Shown: piece after piece, positions 26,945 through 34,708 of the stretch
Position numbering within the stretch: the first letter of the stretch is position 1
How the letters are laid out: every line of letters starts with the position of its first letter
Origin: Myxococcus llanfairpwllgwyngyllgogerychwyrndrobwllllantysiliogogogochensis
GTDB lineage: Bacteria > Myxococcota > Myxococcia > Myxococcales > Myxococcaceae
Reading direction: 5' to 3'
Length of the DNA: 64,000 nt
NCBI RefSeq assembly: GCF_006636215.1
Contig: NZ_VIFM01000007.1
Location: 1 to 64,000, forward strand
The notes under the pieces: generated by a model
Seen by the model: the letters and a program-made list of their open reading frames with translations, nothing else
Told to the model about the DNA's origin: nothing
Database searches by the model: none
Position numbers and translations under genes: made by a program

Positions 26945-27710
26945 GGCGTTGTGTCTCCGTGGAGAAGTAGTCGTGCAATCTCTCGGTGAGATGGCGGGCC
27001 GCGAGGGCCTCTCCGTGCGCCTCTTCGACCAGCGACGACACGCGAATGTCGTCTTGAACCACGATGTTGAACTTCATCCGGGTGGGGGCCACGCGCCACC
27101 ACGGCATCCCCTTGGTGAGCGCCATGGGCGCCACCTGGATGGTGACCGGGGTGATGTCGCACGGGCCTCGCACCGCGATGTTGGCCGCCCCGCGCTGCAG
27201 CTTCATGGGGCCGGACAAGGGCGTGCGGGTGCCCTCCGGGAAGATGATGAGGTTGTTGCCCGCCTTCACGGACGCAATGCAGGCCTCTACGAGCTCCGGG
27301 CCGGAGTCATTGCAGAGGTAGCCAGTGGCCTCGATGGGGCCGCGCATGAAGGGGTTGTTCGCCAGGCTCGCCTTGACCACGCAGTCCGCGTTGGGCACCA
27401 GCGAGATGAGGAACACGACGTCGATGAGCGTCGGGTGGTTGGCGAGGATGAGCAGCCCGGGGCGCGCCAGCTTCTCCACGCCCTCGACGCGGTAGTCCAG
27501 GCACCCCAAAAAGTGCATCAGCCCGACGAAGAAGCGGAACGAGTGGTGCACCGCCAGTCGCGCCAGCCGGGTGCGGCGCGGCCTGTCGCGGACCAGGAGC
27601 GACAGCAGGGGGAAGAACAGCAGGCGCAGCGCCAGCCCCCCCACGCCGAAGGTGGCGAAGGAGATGCCCGTGGCGATCACCCGCCAGCCGCGCTCCAATC
27701 GCTCAAGCAT
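26931..27710 (-). CDS. PlsC-type 1-acylglycerol-3-phosphate acyltransferase-like (ApeD-like)
   Basis: A 259-residue acyltransferase with one N-terminal hydrophobic segment. NHPTLID supplies the HX4D catalytic motif and FPEGTRT the substrate-binding motif. It probably acylates the lipid carrier of the pigment. The ATG at 27710 overlaps the upstream gene by 8 bases; a longer in-frame extension upstream only reads through that gene and has no domain of its own. Confidence 0.85.
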   Translation of the reverse strand: MLERLERGWRVIATGISFATFGVGGLALRLLFFPLLSLLVRDRPRRTRLARLAVHHSFRFFVGLMHFLGCLDYRVEGVEKLARPGLLILANHPTLIDVVFLISLVPNADCVVKASLANNPFMRGPIEATGYLCNDSGPELVEACIASVKAGNNLIIFPEGTRTPLSGPMKLQRGAANIAVRGPCDITPVTIQVAPMALTKGMPWWRVAPTRMKFNIVVQDDIRVSSLVEEAHGEALAARHLTERLHDYFSTETQRHAGA

Positions 27711-28434
27711 CGCGATGCCACCGCCAGAGTCGGGAGCCCGTGTGGTGCTCGAAGCGCGCCTCGCCGGAGACGAGGAAGCGCAGCACGGAGAGCTCCTCCG
27801 GCAGCGGGTCCACGGACGTCCGCTCCGGTGCGCCCTCCGAGGCGCCGCAGGTGAGCTGGTAGGTGGGGCCTTCTCCGGCCGCCCGCACGCTGCAGGCCCA
27901 GGCATGCGGGAGCGCTACCTGCTCGGGGAAGTGCGCGAAGGGGGCGGGGCGGGGCTCGTCATAGACGACGACGAGGACCTCGGGGGCGCCCTCGGCCAAG
28001 AGGCCGCACGCCTCCACGAAGGCCGCCTCCACCGTCTCCGCGCCCGCGGCCACCGCGCTCTGCGCCGTCAGGTCACCCCGGGCGATGGAGTACAGCGCGC
28101 CAATGGCGTTGTGCACCGACAGGCTGAAGGACGTGGGCGACAGCGGGGTGGCCTGGGCCAACTGCTCCAGCAGCTCCACCGAGCGGCCCATGTCCCCGTA
28201 GCGCGACGCGAACACCATGGGACACGGAGGCGCGTCCGCCTGGCACGAGTAGGCCGCCTGCAGCGCGATGCGACCCAGCCGGTCCACCCGACGGCGCATC
28301 ATCGCCGGCATCTCGGTCAAGGGCGGGGTGCCCTCGGCCGGAAGCGGATGCGGCTGTGAGAGCCAGGACCGCCAGGCGTCTTGCCCGACAAGCCCGGGAG
28401 CCCACGCGGCCCAGTGGTGGACGGAAAAAACCAT
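27703..28434 (-). CDS. apeC: Ketosynthase-like chain-length factor (ApeC-like), no active cysteine
   Basis: A 243-residue protein related to the N-terminal ketosynthase half (Pfam PF13723 type). In place of the active-site cysteine it has FSLSVHNAIG, so it cannot condense on its own. In known APE systems this protein pairs with ApeO as a chain-length factor. It is the first gene of the 20-gene operon and has a candidate promoter just upstream. Its ribosome site is weak, which may limit its dose. Confidence 0.82.
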   Translation of the reverse strand: MVFSVHHWAAWAPGLVGQDAWRSWLSQPHPLPAEGTPPLTEMPAMMRRRVDRLGRIALQAAYSCQADAPPCPMVFASRYGDMGRSVELLEQLAQATPLSPTSFSLSVHNAIGALYSIARGDLTAQSAVAAGAETVEAAFVEACGLLAEGAPEVLVVVYDEPRPAPFAHFPEQVALPHAWACSVRAAGEGPTYQLTCGASEGAPERTSVDPLPEELSVLRFLVSGEARFEHHTGSRLWRWHRDA

Positions 28435-28471
28435 GATGGCAGGGAAAAAGGCGGATGCTGCGTGCGGCGGT

Positions 28472-28511
28472 CCTCTACCAAAGCATCATATACGAGACAA
28501 TTGGCTCCAAT
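28472..28511 (-). promoter_or_regulatory. Probable promoter and operator of the aryl polyene operon
   Basis: On the minus strand TTGTCT (28500-28495), a 17-base spacer and TAGAGG (28477-28472) form a sigma-70-like promoter with a leader of about 30 bases to the first ATG. A perfect 12-bp dyad, ATTGG-CT-CCAAT (28500-28511), touches the -35 box and is a good regulator site. The regulator is not identified. Confidence 0.5.
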
Positions 28512-29087
28512 GAGGATTGCCTCGGAGGACGAGCCAAGGGGCCTCCGTATTCACTCGGCCATGCTACGCCGCGCCCGCACCGGGCCGAGAGGGGTGGGGC
28601 GGCGGCCGCGCTCGCATGGCCGGAGGGGAAGAAGCCGCGCGGCGCTGGGATTCGGAGCCGTGACGCCCGCGATTCCACCCGGAACGCAGCGCTCATTCGC
28701 ACGTGGCGTATGCGGAGCGCCAGGGTGCAGCAACGCTGGGTGGTAGGGGGTGGGATTGGCCTCTCGCGGATTCCCCCCGGTCGGTTCCTACCCGGGGCGG
28801 AAGATGGATCTCCGGGCAGGTGCTTCGTGGGGGCTCATCGCTTCCGCCAGGATGGAATCGCGATGGTGGTTGTGGCCCGTGAGGCAACGGACCGGGCCAA
28901 CGGGTTGTCCTCGGGGCCACGCGTGAGTGCTCGCGCGGGAGTGATTCGCGAGGCCGCTCGTGGGGGAGAACGCCGCGTCGCGTCCCTGGTACGCCGCTTG
29001 AAGATTGTGGGCGGGAGCCGTTCGTCCCAGGGAGCGCAGGTGATTCGCCGGAACGCCGGACCGGAGGTAGCCGCGAGGAGGCCCGAC
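28512..29087. other. Intergenic region upstream of the aryl polyene operon
   Basis: About 575 bp between the operon promoter and the stop of the response regulator gene. Open frames run across it on both strands, but none has a ribosome site or a recognisable domain, and the longest continues antisense into the regulator gene. I see no RNA gene or terminator here. Confidence 0.4.
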
Positions 29088-29636
29088 TCAATCCCGGGCG
29101 TTGAGAATGTGTTGGAGGAGCTGGCGGGAAATCTGGAGCAGCTTCGCGGCGCCGCGCACGCTGCCTCCGGATTTGGCCAGGGCCTCGTCCACGAGGGTGT
29201 CGCGGACCAGGCTCTCGAAGTGATGCAGCGGCACCTTGCCGGCGCTCGCCCTCAACGCGGGGCCCAGCTCCGGAGGGCCTGACAGCGTCTGGGTCCACAC
29301 GGCTTCCAGCCGCGCGAGGTCCAGCGGCTTGGGGACGAAGGCGCGCACGCCACTGGCGGCCAGTCGGAAGGCCTGCTCGGCCGTCGCGCTGCCGCTGATG
29401 GCAATGACATACGGCAGGGGCTCCACCGCGAGCAGGTCATCCAGCAGGGAGTCGCTGGTGCCGTCCGGAAGGCTGACGTCCAGGAGCACCGCGTCGGGAG
29501 GTTGGGTTCGCAGCACCTCGCGCGCGGCGGCGAGGGTGGTGACGTGCGTGATTCGTTCAGCGCGGGATTGCAGGACGTCTTCGAGCACGCGCGCCAGGCT
29601 GACCGAGTCCTCTATCAGCAGGAGGTGTTGGACCAT
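29088..29636 (-). CDS. Response regulator with Fis-type DNA-binding domain (ActR/RegA-like)
   Basis: A 182-residue regulator. The receiver domain (about 4-115) has the acidic pair in IEDS, the phospho-acceptor Asp53 in LLDVSLPDG and the conserved lysine in VPKPLD. The C-terminal ~45 residues form a Fis-like helix-turn-helix (GSVRGAAKLLQIS). The domain order matches ActR/RegA/PrrA regulators. The ATG at 29636 overlaps the ATG of the divergent histidine kinase gene; the ribosome site on this side is poor. The partner is very likely that kinase. Targets are unknown, though the pigment operon downstream on the same strand is a candidate. Confidence 0.85.
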   Translation of the reverse strand: MVQHLLLIEDSVSLARVLEDVLQSRAERITHVTTLAAAREVLRTQPPDAVLLDVSLPDGTSDSLLDDLLAVEPLPYVIAISGSATAEQAFRLAASGVRAFVPKPLDLARLEAVWTQTLSGPPELGPALRASAGKVPLHHFESLVRDTLVDEALAKSGGSVRGAAKLLQISRQLLQHILNARD

Positions 29637-30939
29637 GGCCATACAGGAAAGCATAACACGCAAGGTCCTCACCGATGCGTCCAACGATGGCGAGGTGCTG
29701 GTGAGCGCGGTGCGCATCGTCTTCTGCGCGCTGGTCATGGCGCGCTTCCTGGCGTTGGGGGGCGTGGCCGCGGATGGGGGCTGGCCGGCCGCGGTGCTGG
29801 AGCTGGCCTTGTTGCTTTCGGGCATGACGCTGTCCGTCGTCGCGTTCTGGGCGGGACGGCGGCGACTGTTCGGTCCGAGGCTGCTGGTGGCCTCCGCGCT
29901 CCTGGATGCCGTCGTCGCTCAGGGCACGCTCCTGTCCACGTTGTTGTGGCATGGCGACAGCTACACCGGCCTCTTGCGGATGCCGGACCCCTCCGCCGTC
30001 ATCGCGGTGGTCTTCATCACCGCGTTGCGATTGTCACCTCGTGTCGCCTGGGTGGGCACCGGCGCGAACCTGCTGCTCCTGGGGGGACTCATCGCCCTCG
30101 ACTTCCGGTTCAATGCCAGTCAACTGACGTATGGCGTTTCGGAGGTCGCGCTGCTCGTCATCTTCGTCGGCAGCGCGGGGAGTGTGGCCGCGGTCGCGTG
30201 TGGCGTGGCGCGCCGGATGGTCCTCAAGTCCGGTGCGGAGGGGGTGAGGATTCGCCGGGCGCGCACGAACCTGAGCGTCATCCTGCGCGAGCACCACGAT
30301 GCGCGGACGCTCCTGTCGGCGGCGCGACTTCGCGCGGACCTGCTCCTGAGGGACCCGGGAGGTGCCTCGTGTTCGCGGCATGTGCAGGGGCTGGCGTCCG
30401 ACCTGCGCGAGCTGTGGGAGTTCGTGGAGAGCGTGAAGTCACGCGCCCTGGGCGAACTGGCGATGATTGACGAGGCGACCCCCGTCGAGGTCTCCGCCAC
30501 CCTGCGCAACGCGGCCGCCGTGGTCCAGACGCGCTACTCGCATGTGCGAATCCTGCTCGGGCCCGGGGCACCGGAGGGACAGGGGCCGCGCGTCTGGGTG
30601 GTGGGCGGCGAGCGGGGGCTGGCGCACGTGGTGACGAACCTGCTCGTGAATGCGTGTGAAGGGGATGGGCAACGTGGCGCCGGCACCGTCCAGGTGAGCG
30701 TCGAGCCGGAGGGCGGCACGCGGAACATCCTCCTGCGGGTGAGTGATGACGGGCCGGGCTTCCGGGCGGGGTTGCTGGACGGGGCGCGTCTCACGGGAGG
30801 CACGACGAAGTCGGAGGGCTCGGGCCTGGGGATGCGGCTGGTGGGCGGGCTCATCGAGGCGAGTGGAGGGTCGCTGCGCGCGTCGAATCTCCCGGAGGGA
30901 GGGGCTCGGGTCGAAGTGATGCTCCTCGCCGGTGGGTGA
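29635..30939 (+). CDS. Membrane sensor histidine kinase (RegB/ActS-like)
   Basis: A 434-residue kinase. Six hydrophobic helices fill about residues 17-200. The dimerisation helix has the phospho-acceptor in EHHDARTLL, and the ATPase domain has the N box (TNLLVNACE), SDDGPGF and GSGLGM. Domain order and regulator type recall RegB/ActS redox kinases, but I do not see the quinone-site or redox-cysteine motif of RegB. AGGAGG lies 9 bases before the ATG. The last 89 bases overlap the convergent DUF4105 gene. Confidence 0.85.
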   Translation: MAIQESITRKVLTDASNDGEVLVSAVRIVFCALVMARFLALGGVAADGGWPAAVLELALLLSGMTLSVVAFWAGRRRLFGPRLLVASALLDAVVAQGTLLSTLLWHGDSYTGLLRMPDPSAVIAVVFITALRLSPRVAWVGTGANLLLLGGLIALDFRFNASQLTYGVSEVALLVIFVGSAGSVAAVACGVARRMVLKSGAEGVRIRRARTNLSVILREHHDARTLLSAARLRADLLLRDPGGASCSRHVQGLASDLRELWEFVESVKSRALGELAMIDEATPVEVSATLRNAAAVVQTRYSHVRILLGPGAPEGQGPRVWVVGGERGLAHVVTNLLVNACEGDGQRGAGTVQVSVEPEGGTRNILLRVSDDGPGFRAGLLDGARLTGGTTKSEGSGLGMRLVGGLIEASGGSLRASNLPEGGARVEVMLLAGG

Positions 30940-32182
30940 GCGTCTGGGGGGCCCGCCACCGCTTCACGTGGACGAGCGCCAGTCCGACGTTCGCGGCGAG
31001 CAGGACGGTCATCGGCTCGAGCGTGTCCTGATGTGACGTGGGCGATACCTTGAGCAGCACCGCCAGCAGGGAGCCGAGGGCGAGCACGCCGACGCAGTGA
31101 CGTGCTCGGCGCTCGGCGCGCTCATTCCCCCAGGCGATGCCCAGGCCGAGCGGGAGCAGCGCGAGTGAGAGGGGATGGGCCAGCCACTGGTTCTCGTTGA
31201 GGCCGAAGTAGGGGTGCTCGGAGCCGAGCATCAGGACGAAGCCGATGGCGCCCGCCGTGCCGAGCGTCGCGCCGATGAACGCGTGGTACAGGCCGAAGGT
31301 GATTTGGAAGGCGCGCCGGTGCGTGTGCGCGCGGGGCACCGCGAGCAGGACCATCGCGCCCGCCACGAGAAGGGCGAGGATCCCTCGCGTCAGAGAGGTG
31401 GGGCCTGGGGCCAGCGGGGGAGGAATGGTGGTGGTCAGGTGCTCATCGTGGCTTCGCCTCACGAGCGGAGTCGAAGTGCCCAGTTCGCTCATGAAGGAGA
31501 ACTCCGCGAGTGCCCGGGCCAGCTCCAGGGGAAAGGCGGCCTCCTCCCACCGGGTCATCGGCGCGTCCACGTCGTCGTTCAGCCAGAGCATCAGCGCCCA
31601 CTGGAACAGCGGGGTGTCGCGGGTGTAGCGGCGAAGGTGCTCGCGGTGGGTCAGCGCGGCGGGGCCCGCGAGCCGGGCGTGCAGCGCTCCGCCCAGGGCG
31701 TCGTCCAATGCATCGCGCAGGCGCGTCGCGCAGTTTCCCCGCAGCGGGTCATACGCGTACTCGCGCGTCTCGGGATTCACGTCCCGTTCGAGGCGCGCGA
31801 GGAGTCGGCGTCGCTGCTCCACGGACAGGTCCAGCTCCTGGAGGAAGATGGAGCGCCCCCGCGCGCGATAGAGGAAGAACGAATGCTCCACCGAGAGCCG
31901 GGCGGCCCAATAGGTGGGTCGCTCCAGGAGGTAGCGCACCTCGGCGGCGGGGCCATGGGAGGTCACGCCATAGCTGTAGAGCGCGACCTCACCCAGCCGC
32001 GTATCCTCGACCCAGAGGGCGCTGTGCCCGAAGCGCTCCTGGACGTATGTGCCGGGACCGAAGGTCACCACCTGGATGCGCAGCGCCTCCGGCTGTGCGC
32101 CGAAGTCCTCGGCCGTCGCGGCGAGCAGCGGTGTGCTCCAGAGCAGCCCCAGGAGCAGGGGGAGTGTCGCGAGTCTTCCCAT
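30851..32182 (-). CDS. DUF4105 (Lnb-like) periplasmic and membrane protein
   Basis: A 443-residue protein with a signal peptide ending at LLAA. The periplasmic half has FGHSALWV and GNCATRLRDAL, the His and Cys motifs of DUF4105, a papain/NlpC-like fold. The C-terminal half has about five transmembrane helices. The family is widespread in Bacteroidetes and myxobacteria; no substrate is known. Its 3' end overlaps the histidine kinase gene by 89 bases in opposite orientation. Confidence 0.8.
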   Translation of the reverse strand: MGRLATLPLLLGLLWSTPLLAATAEDFGAQPEALRIQVVTFGPGTYVQERFGHSALWVEDTRLGEVALYSYGVTSHGPAAEVRYLLERPTYWAARLSVEHSFFLYRARGRSIFLQELDLSVEQRRRLLARLERDVNPETREYAYDPLRGNCATRLRDALDDALGGALHARLAGPAALTHREHLRRYTRDTPLFQWALMLWLNDDVDAPMTRWEEAAFPLELARALAEFSFMSELGTSTPLVRRSHDEHLTTTIPPPLAPGPTSLTRGILALLVAGAMVLLAVPRAHTHRRAFQITFGLYHAFIGATLGTAGAIGFVLMLGSEHPYFGLNENQWLAHPLSLALLPLGLGIAWGNERAERRARHCVGVLALGSLLAVLLKVSPTSHQDTLEPMTVLLAANVGLALVHVKRWRAPQTLTHRRGASLRPEPLPPGDSTRAATLHSPR

Positions 32183-32343
32183 GCTCGCGAGGGTTCCACT
32201 TCGCCGTCATCCGAGGCAGGGCAAGAAATCTGGCAGTGGGCAGGTTCCTGGCTTCGCGGCACCTTGGCTTCGCTTCGTGAGCGACGTGGCCCCTGGGGCC
32301 GCGCCATGCCCACGAGTGTGACCCACCCCTAGAGGAGACGACG

Positions 32344-32865
32344 ATGACCGCTGCCCTTTTCCCCACTGCGATGACGCCTCGCTTTGGTTCGAGCCTGATG
32401 GCGATGCTTGCCGCCGCCGTGCTGTTCCTGCTGCCTGGAATGGCGCACGCCGACGATGGACTCCGTTCCGTCACCCGGCTCCGCATCACCGTCGCCACGG
32501 GCGGAGACGACCTGCGCAATGCCAGCCACGCGGTGGCCGCGATCAAGTACGTGGGGCTGTCCGGCAACCAGCTCACGGCCAGCATCAACCTGAACAACGG
32601 CGCGCGCTGGCCCGACTGGACCTCGCACTCCGTGACGATGGTGACGCCCACGGGCATGCTGCTCGCCAACCTCGTCGAGTTCAGCATCCAGTTCACCTCC
32701 GGCCAGCCGGACATCTTCGCCACGGGGGACAACTGGAACATGAACGCCATCACCGTGACGGCCGTCCTCGATGACGGGACGGAGGCCGTCATCATCCAGC
32801 AGGCCGACAATTACCTGCACCGCTTCTGGAGCGACCACGACACGCGTTGGGCCACCGCGCTCTAG
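32344..32865 (+). CDS. Secreted beta-rich protein of unknown function
   Basis: A 173-residue protein with a signal peptide cleaved near AHA-DDG (about residue 36). The mature ~137 residues alternate strands with a conserved-looking TGGDDLRN start and a DNWNMNAITV segment, which suggests a single beta sandwich. No catalytic motif is visible. TAGAGGAG sits at normal distance from the ATG. It is probably monocistronic, since a strong terminator follows. Confidence 0.7.
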   Translation: MTAALFPTAMTPRFGSSLMAMLAAAVLFLLPGMAHADDGLRSVTRLRITVATGGDDLRNASHAVAAIKYVGLSGNQLTASINLNNGARWPDWTSHSVTMVTPTGMLLANLVEFSIQFTSGQPDIFATGDNWNMNAITVTAVLDDGTEAVIIQQADNYLHRFWSDHDTRWATAL

Positions 32866-32902
32866 CGCGACCCGGGCCAGGAAAACATCCTGGCCGCGCG
32901 CG

Positions 32903-32944
32903 ACGCCGGACCTCCCCAGGACTTTCGGGGGGGCCGGCGTTTTT
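32903..32944 (+). terminator. Intrinsic terminator
   Basis: Arms ACGCCGG (32903-32909) and CCGGCGT (32934-32940) enclose further C/G pairing and are followed by TTTTT from 32940. The hairpin starts 37 bases after the stop of the secreted beta-rich protein. Confidence 0.8.
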
Positions 32945-33143
32945 CCGTCGTCGGGCCCTGGCGCGGCGCCCGCGTCGCGGTGCGGGGCCGCGTGCGGGTC
33001 GCCGGCCCGCAATCGCGTGTCTCGCATCGGGTAGCGAGGGTCCCTCCGGGGTGCATTGCCGCTCCGACGCTCCGACGACAGCTTGGCCGCTCTCATCAGC
33101 CGGCATCGGCTGCACGGCCCCATGCGGGCAGGAGCGTCACGCC

Positions 33144-33494
33144 ATGTTTCAGGTCCTCGCAGGCATTCTGGCCGCGGCGGGTGTGGCCGGGTCGAACCCG
33201 GTCTCCGAAGCCGCCCCGGACGCGTCCGCCGATGCCGAACTCGCCAGGGCTTGCACCACGTTGACGGCGCCGGGCGGCAGGAAGGCGAGCGTGTGCAAGA
33301 CGTGGACGGCCACGGGCGGCGGCTACTACAAGGGCACGTGGTCCACCAGCAGCCACGGCAGTGGCGTCAAGCTCCAGTTCTACGCCGATGGGTGGGTCGT
33401 CAACGCCGCGTGGAATGGGAGCTACTCGGGCGTCGCGCGCTTCCATCTGCGGCTGTGCAACACCAGCTCCGGGCAGTGCTCGGCCTGGTTCTAG
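33144..33494 (+). CDS. Small secreted protein, possibly adhesin or toxin-like
   Basis: A 116-residue protein with a short signal peptide (about 1-25). The mature part has four cysteines and many Gly, Ser, Trp and Tyr residues (GGGYYKGTW, WNGSYSG), as in compact disulfide-bonded beta domains. No family recognised. GGAG lies 9 bases upstream of the ATG at 33144; the longer frame upstream has no signal peptide. It follows a terminator and so has its own promoter, which I could not place. Confidence 0.6.
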   Translation: MFQVLAGILAAAGVAGSNPVSEAAPDASADAELARACTTLTAPGGRKASVCKTWTATGGGYYKGTWSTSSHGSGVKLQFYADGWVVNAAWNGSYSGVARFHLRLCNTSSGQCSAWF

Positions 33495-33671
33495 CCACGC
33501 CCCCATCCTCATGAGCAGGTGGCCCGCGCTGACCACCGCGAGCACGTCTGGTCGCCAGTCATGGTGCCCAGGCCCTGTCTCTCCGCTTGCCCCTGGGAAG
33601 CCCTCGCGGACGTTGTGAAGCGCCCTGTCGCTCCCCACCTGTACGCGAACCCAACGCACGGAGGTTGTCGC

Positions 33672-34070
33672 ATGGCTCAGGTGGAATCCCAGAAGTTCCA
33701 GATGCAGCCGTTCCTCGTCGGCGCGAACAATCAACTCACGGATGACATGCGCGCCTGCATCAGCAACTGCATGTCCTGCGCGGCGGTGTGCCTGCAGACG
33801 ATGACGTACTGCCTCCAGAAGGGCGGGAAGATGGCCTCGGCGGACACCATCCGCCTGCTGGAGGACTGTGTGCAGATGTGCAAGACGAGCGCGGACTTCA
33901 TGCTGCGCACCTCGCCGCTGCATCCTCAGACGTGCGCTGTCTGCGCGGAGGTCTGCGAGCGGTGTGCCGTCGCGTGCGAGCGCATGGCGGACGACGCGGT
34001 GATGAAGGCCTGCGCGGAGTCCTGTCGCCGCTGCGTCGAGTCCTGCCGACGCATGGCGAAGATGTCCTGA
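33672..34070 (+). CDS. Csp-type four-helix-bundle copper-storage protein
   Basis: A 132-residue, Cys-rich helical protein with 16 cysteines in repeating CxxxC and CxxC spacings (for example CISNCMSC and CAVCAEVC). This is the pattern of the DUF326/Csp family, in which Cys side chains line a four-helix bundle and bind many Cu(I) ions. No signal peptide is present, so it is more like the cytosolic Csp3 than the exported Csp1. GGAGG precedes the ATG. It may buffer copper; I see no copper exporter or regulator beside it. Confidence 0.85.
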   Translation: MAQVESQKFQMQPFLVGANNQLTDDMRACISNCMSCAAVCLQTMTYCLQKGGKMASADTIRLLEDCVQMCKTSADFMLRTSPLHPQTCAVCAEVCERCAVACERMADDAVMKACAESCRRCVESCRRMAKMS

Positions 34071-34088
34071 CGTCGCGTGCATCACGGG

Positions 34089-34119
34089 CCGGCCGCGCCG
34101 CTGTCGGGGCGCCGGCCGG
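34089..34119. terminator. Hairpin between convergent genes
   Basis: A G/C stem of about 11 bp with one bulge (CCGGCCGCGCC with GGCGCCGGCCGG) lies in the 65-bp gap between the Csp gene and the convergent acetyltransferase gene. No T-run follows on either side. Confidence 0.45.
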
Positions 34120-34135
34120 AGCCCGGAGCGGCGGG

Positions 34136-34708
34136 CTACGCGGAGGGCTCGCTCCAGTCCCAGGCGACGATGGCCCACTCGTCCGTCGCGTCGCGGTAGG
34201 TGTGCAGCGGCTTGAACCCCACGCGCTCGTGGGCGCGCAGGGAGCGGGTGTTCCGGGTCGCGACCTCCGTCACCAGCACGTCGAAGCGCTCGCGGTACAG
34301 CTCGCGATGCCCGGCATAGAGCTGGTCGAACAGCCCCACGCCCCGGTGGGCCTTGTCGATGCAGATCTGCCCCATGACATAGAAGCGCTGCTCACCCAGC
34401 GGACGGCCCTGGTAGTCCAGCGTGTCCAGCAGGTCGAACATGGGGACGAGCACGGGCATCAGCGAGCGGCACTCCCGGGGCATCGTCAGCGCGTAGGCCA
34501 CGAGCTCTCCCGCGTGGTTCGCGATGATGCTGGGCGCCAGGGCGTGCATCCGCTCCAGGGCCGACACGTCGTGCTCCACGGTGACGAATCCCTGTGCGCG
34601 CATCTCGTCCGCGCTGATGGCTTTGGGCAGGTTCTTGCGCTGGAGGTCGAGGATGCGCGGCAGCTCCGAGGGGCTGCGCACCGGTGTCACGTCATAGGGG
34701 CTGGCCAT
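34136..34708 (-). CDS. GNAT-family N-acetyltransferase
   Basis: A 190-residue protein. The core GNAT features are strand-loop-helix GQICIDKAHRGVGLFDQLY (acetyl-CoA loop) and the later EVATRNTRSLRAHERVGF motif that closes the fold. The acceptor substrate is unknown. The gene follows the kinase gene on the same strand, with its start 17 bases inside that gene, so the two are probably cotranscribed. This raises the chance of a link to the kinase's pathway, though nothing in the sequence shows it. Confidence 0.82.
   Translation of the reverse strand: MASPYDVTPVRSPSELPRILDLQRKNLPKAISADEMRAQGFVTVEHDVSALERMHALAPSIIANHAGELVAYALTMPRECRSLMPVLVPMFDLLDTLDYQGRPLGEQRFYVMGQICIDKAHRGVGLFDQLYAGHRELYRERFDVLVTEVATRNTRSLRAHERVGFKPLHTYRDATDEWAIVAWDWSEPSA

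Noticed and set aside
28455-29282. Long plus-strand frame between the pigment operon and the regulator gene.
   Set aside because: Its 3' part runs antisense to the regulator gene and the rest has no domain, ribosome site or normal codon pattern.
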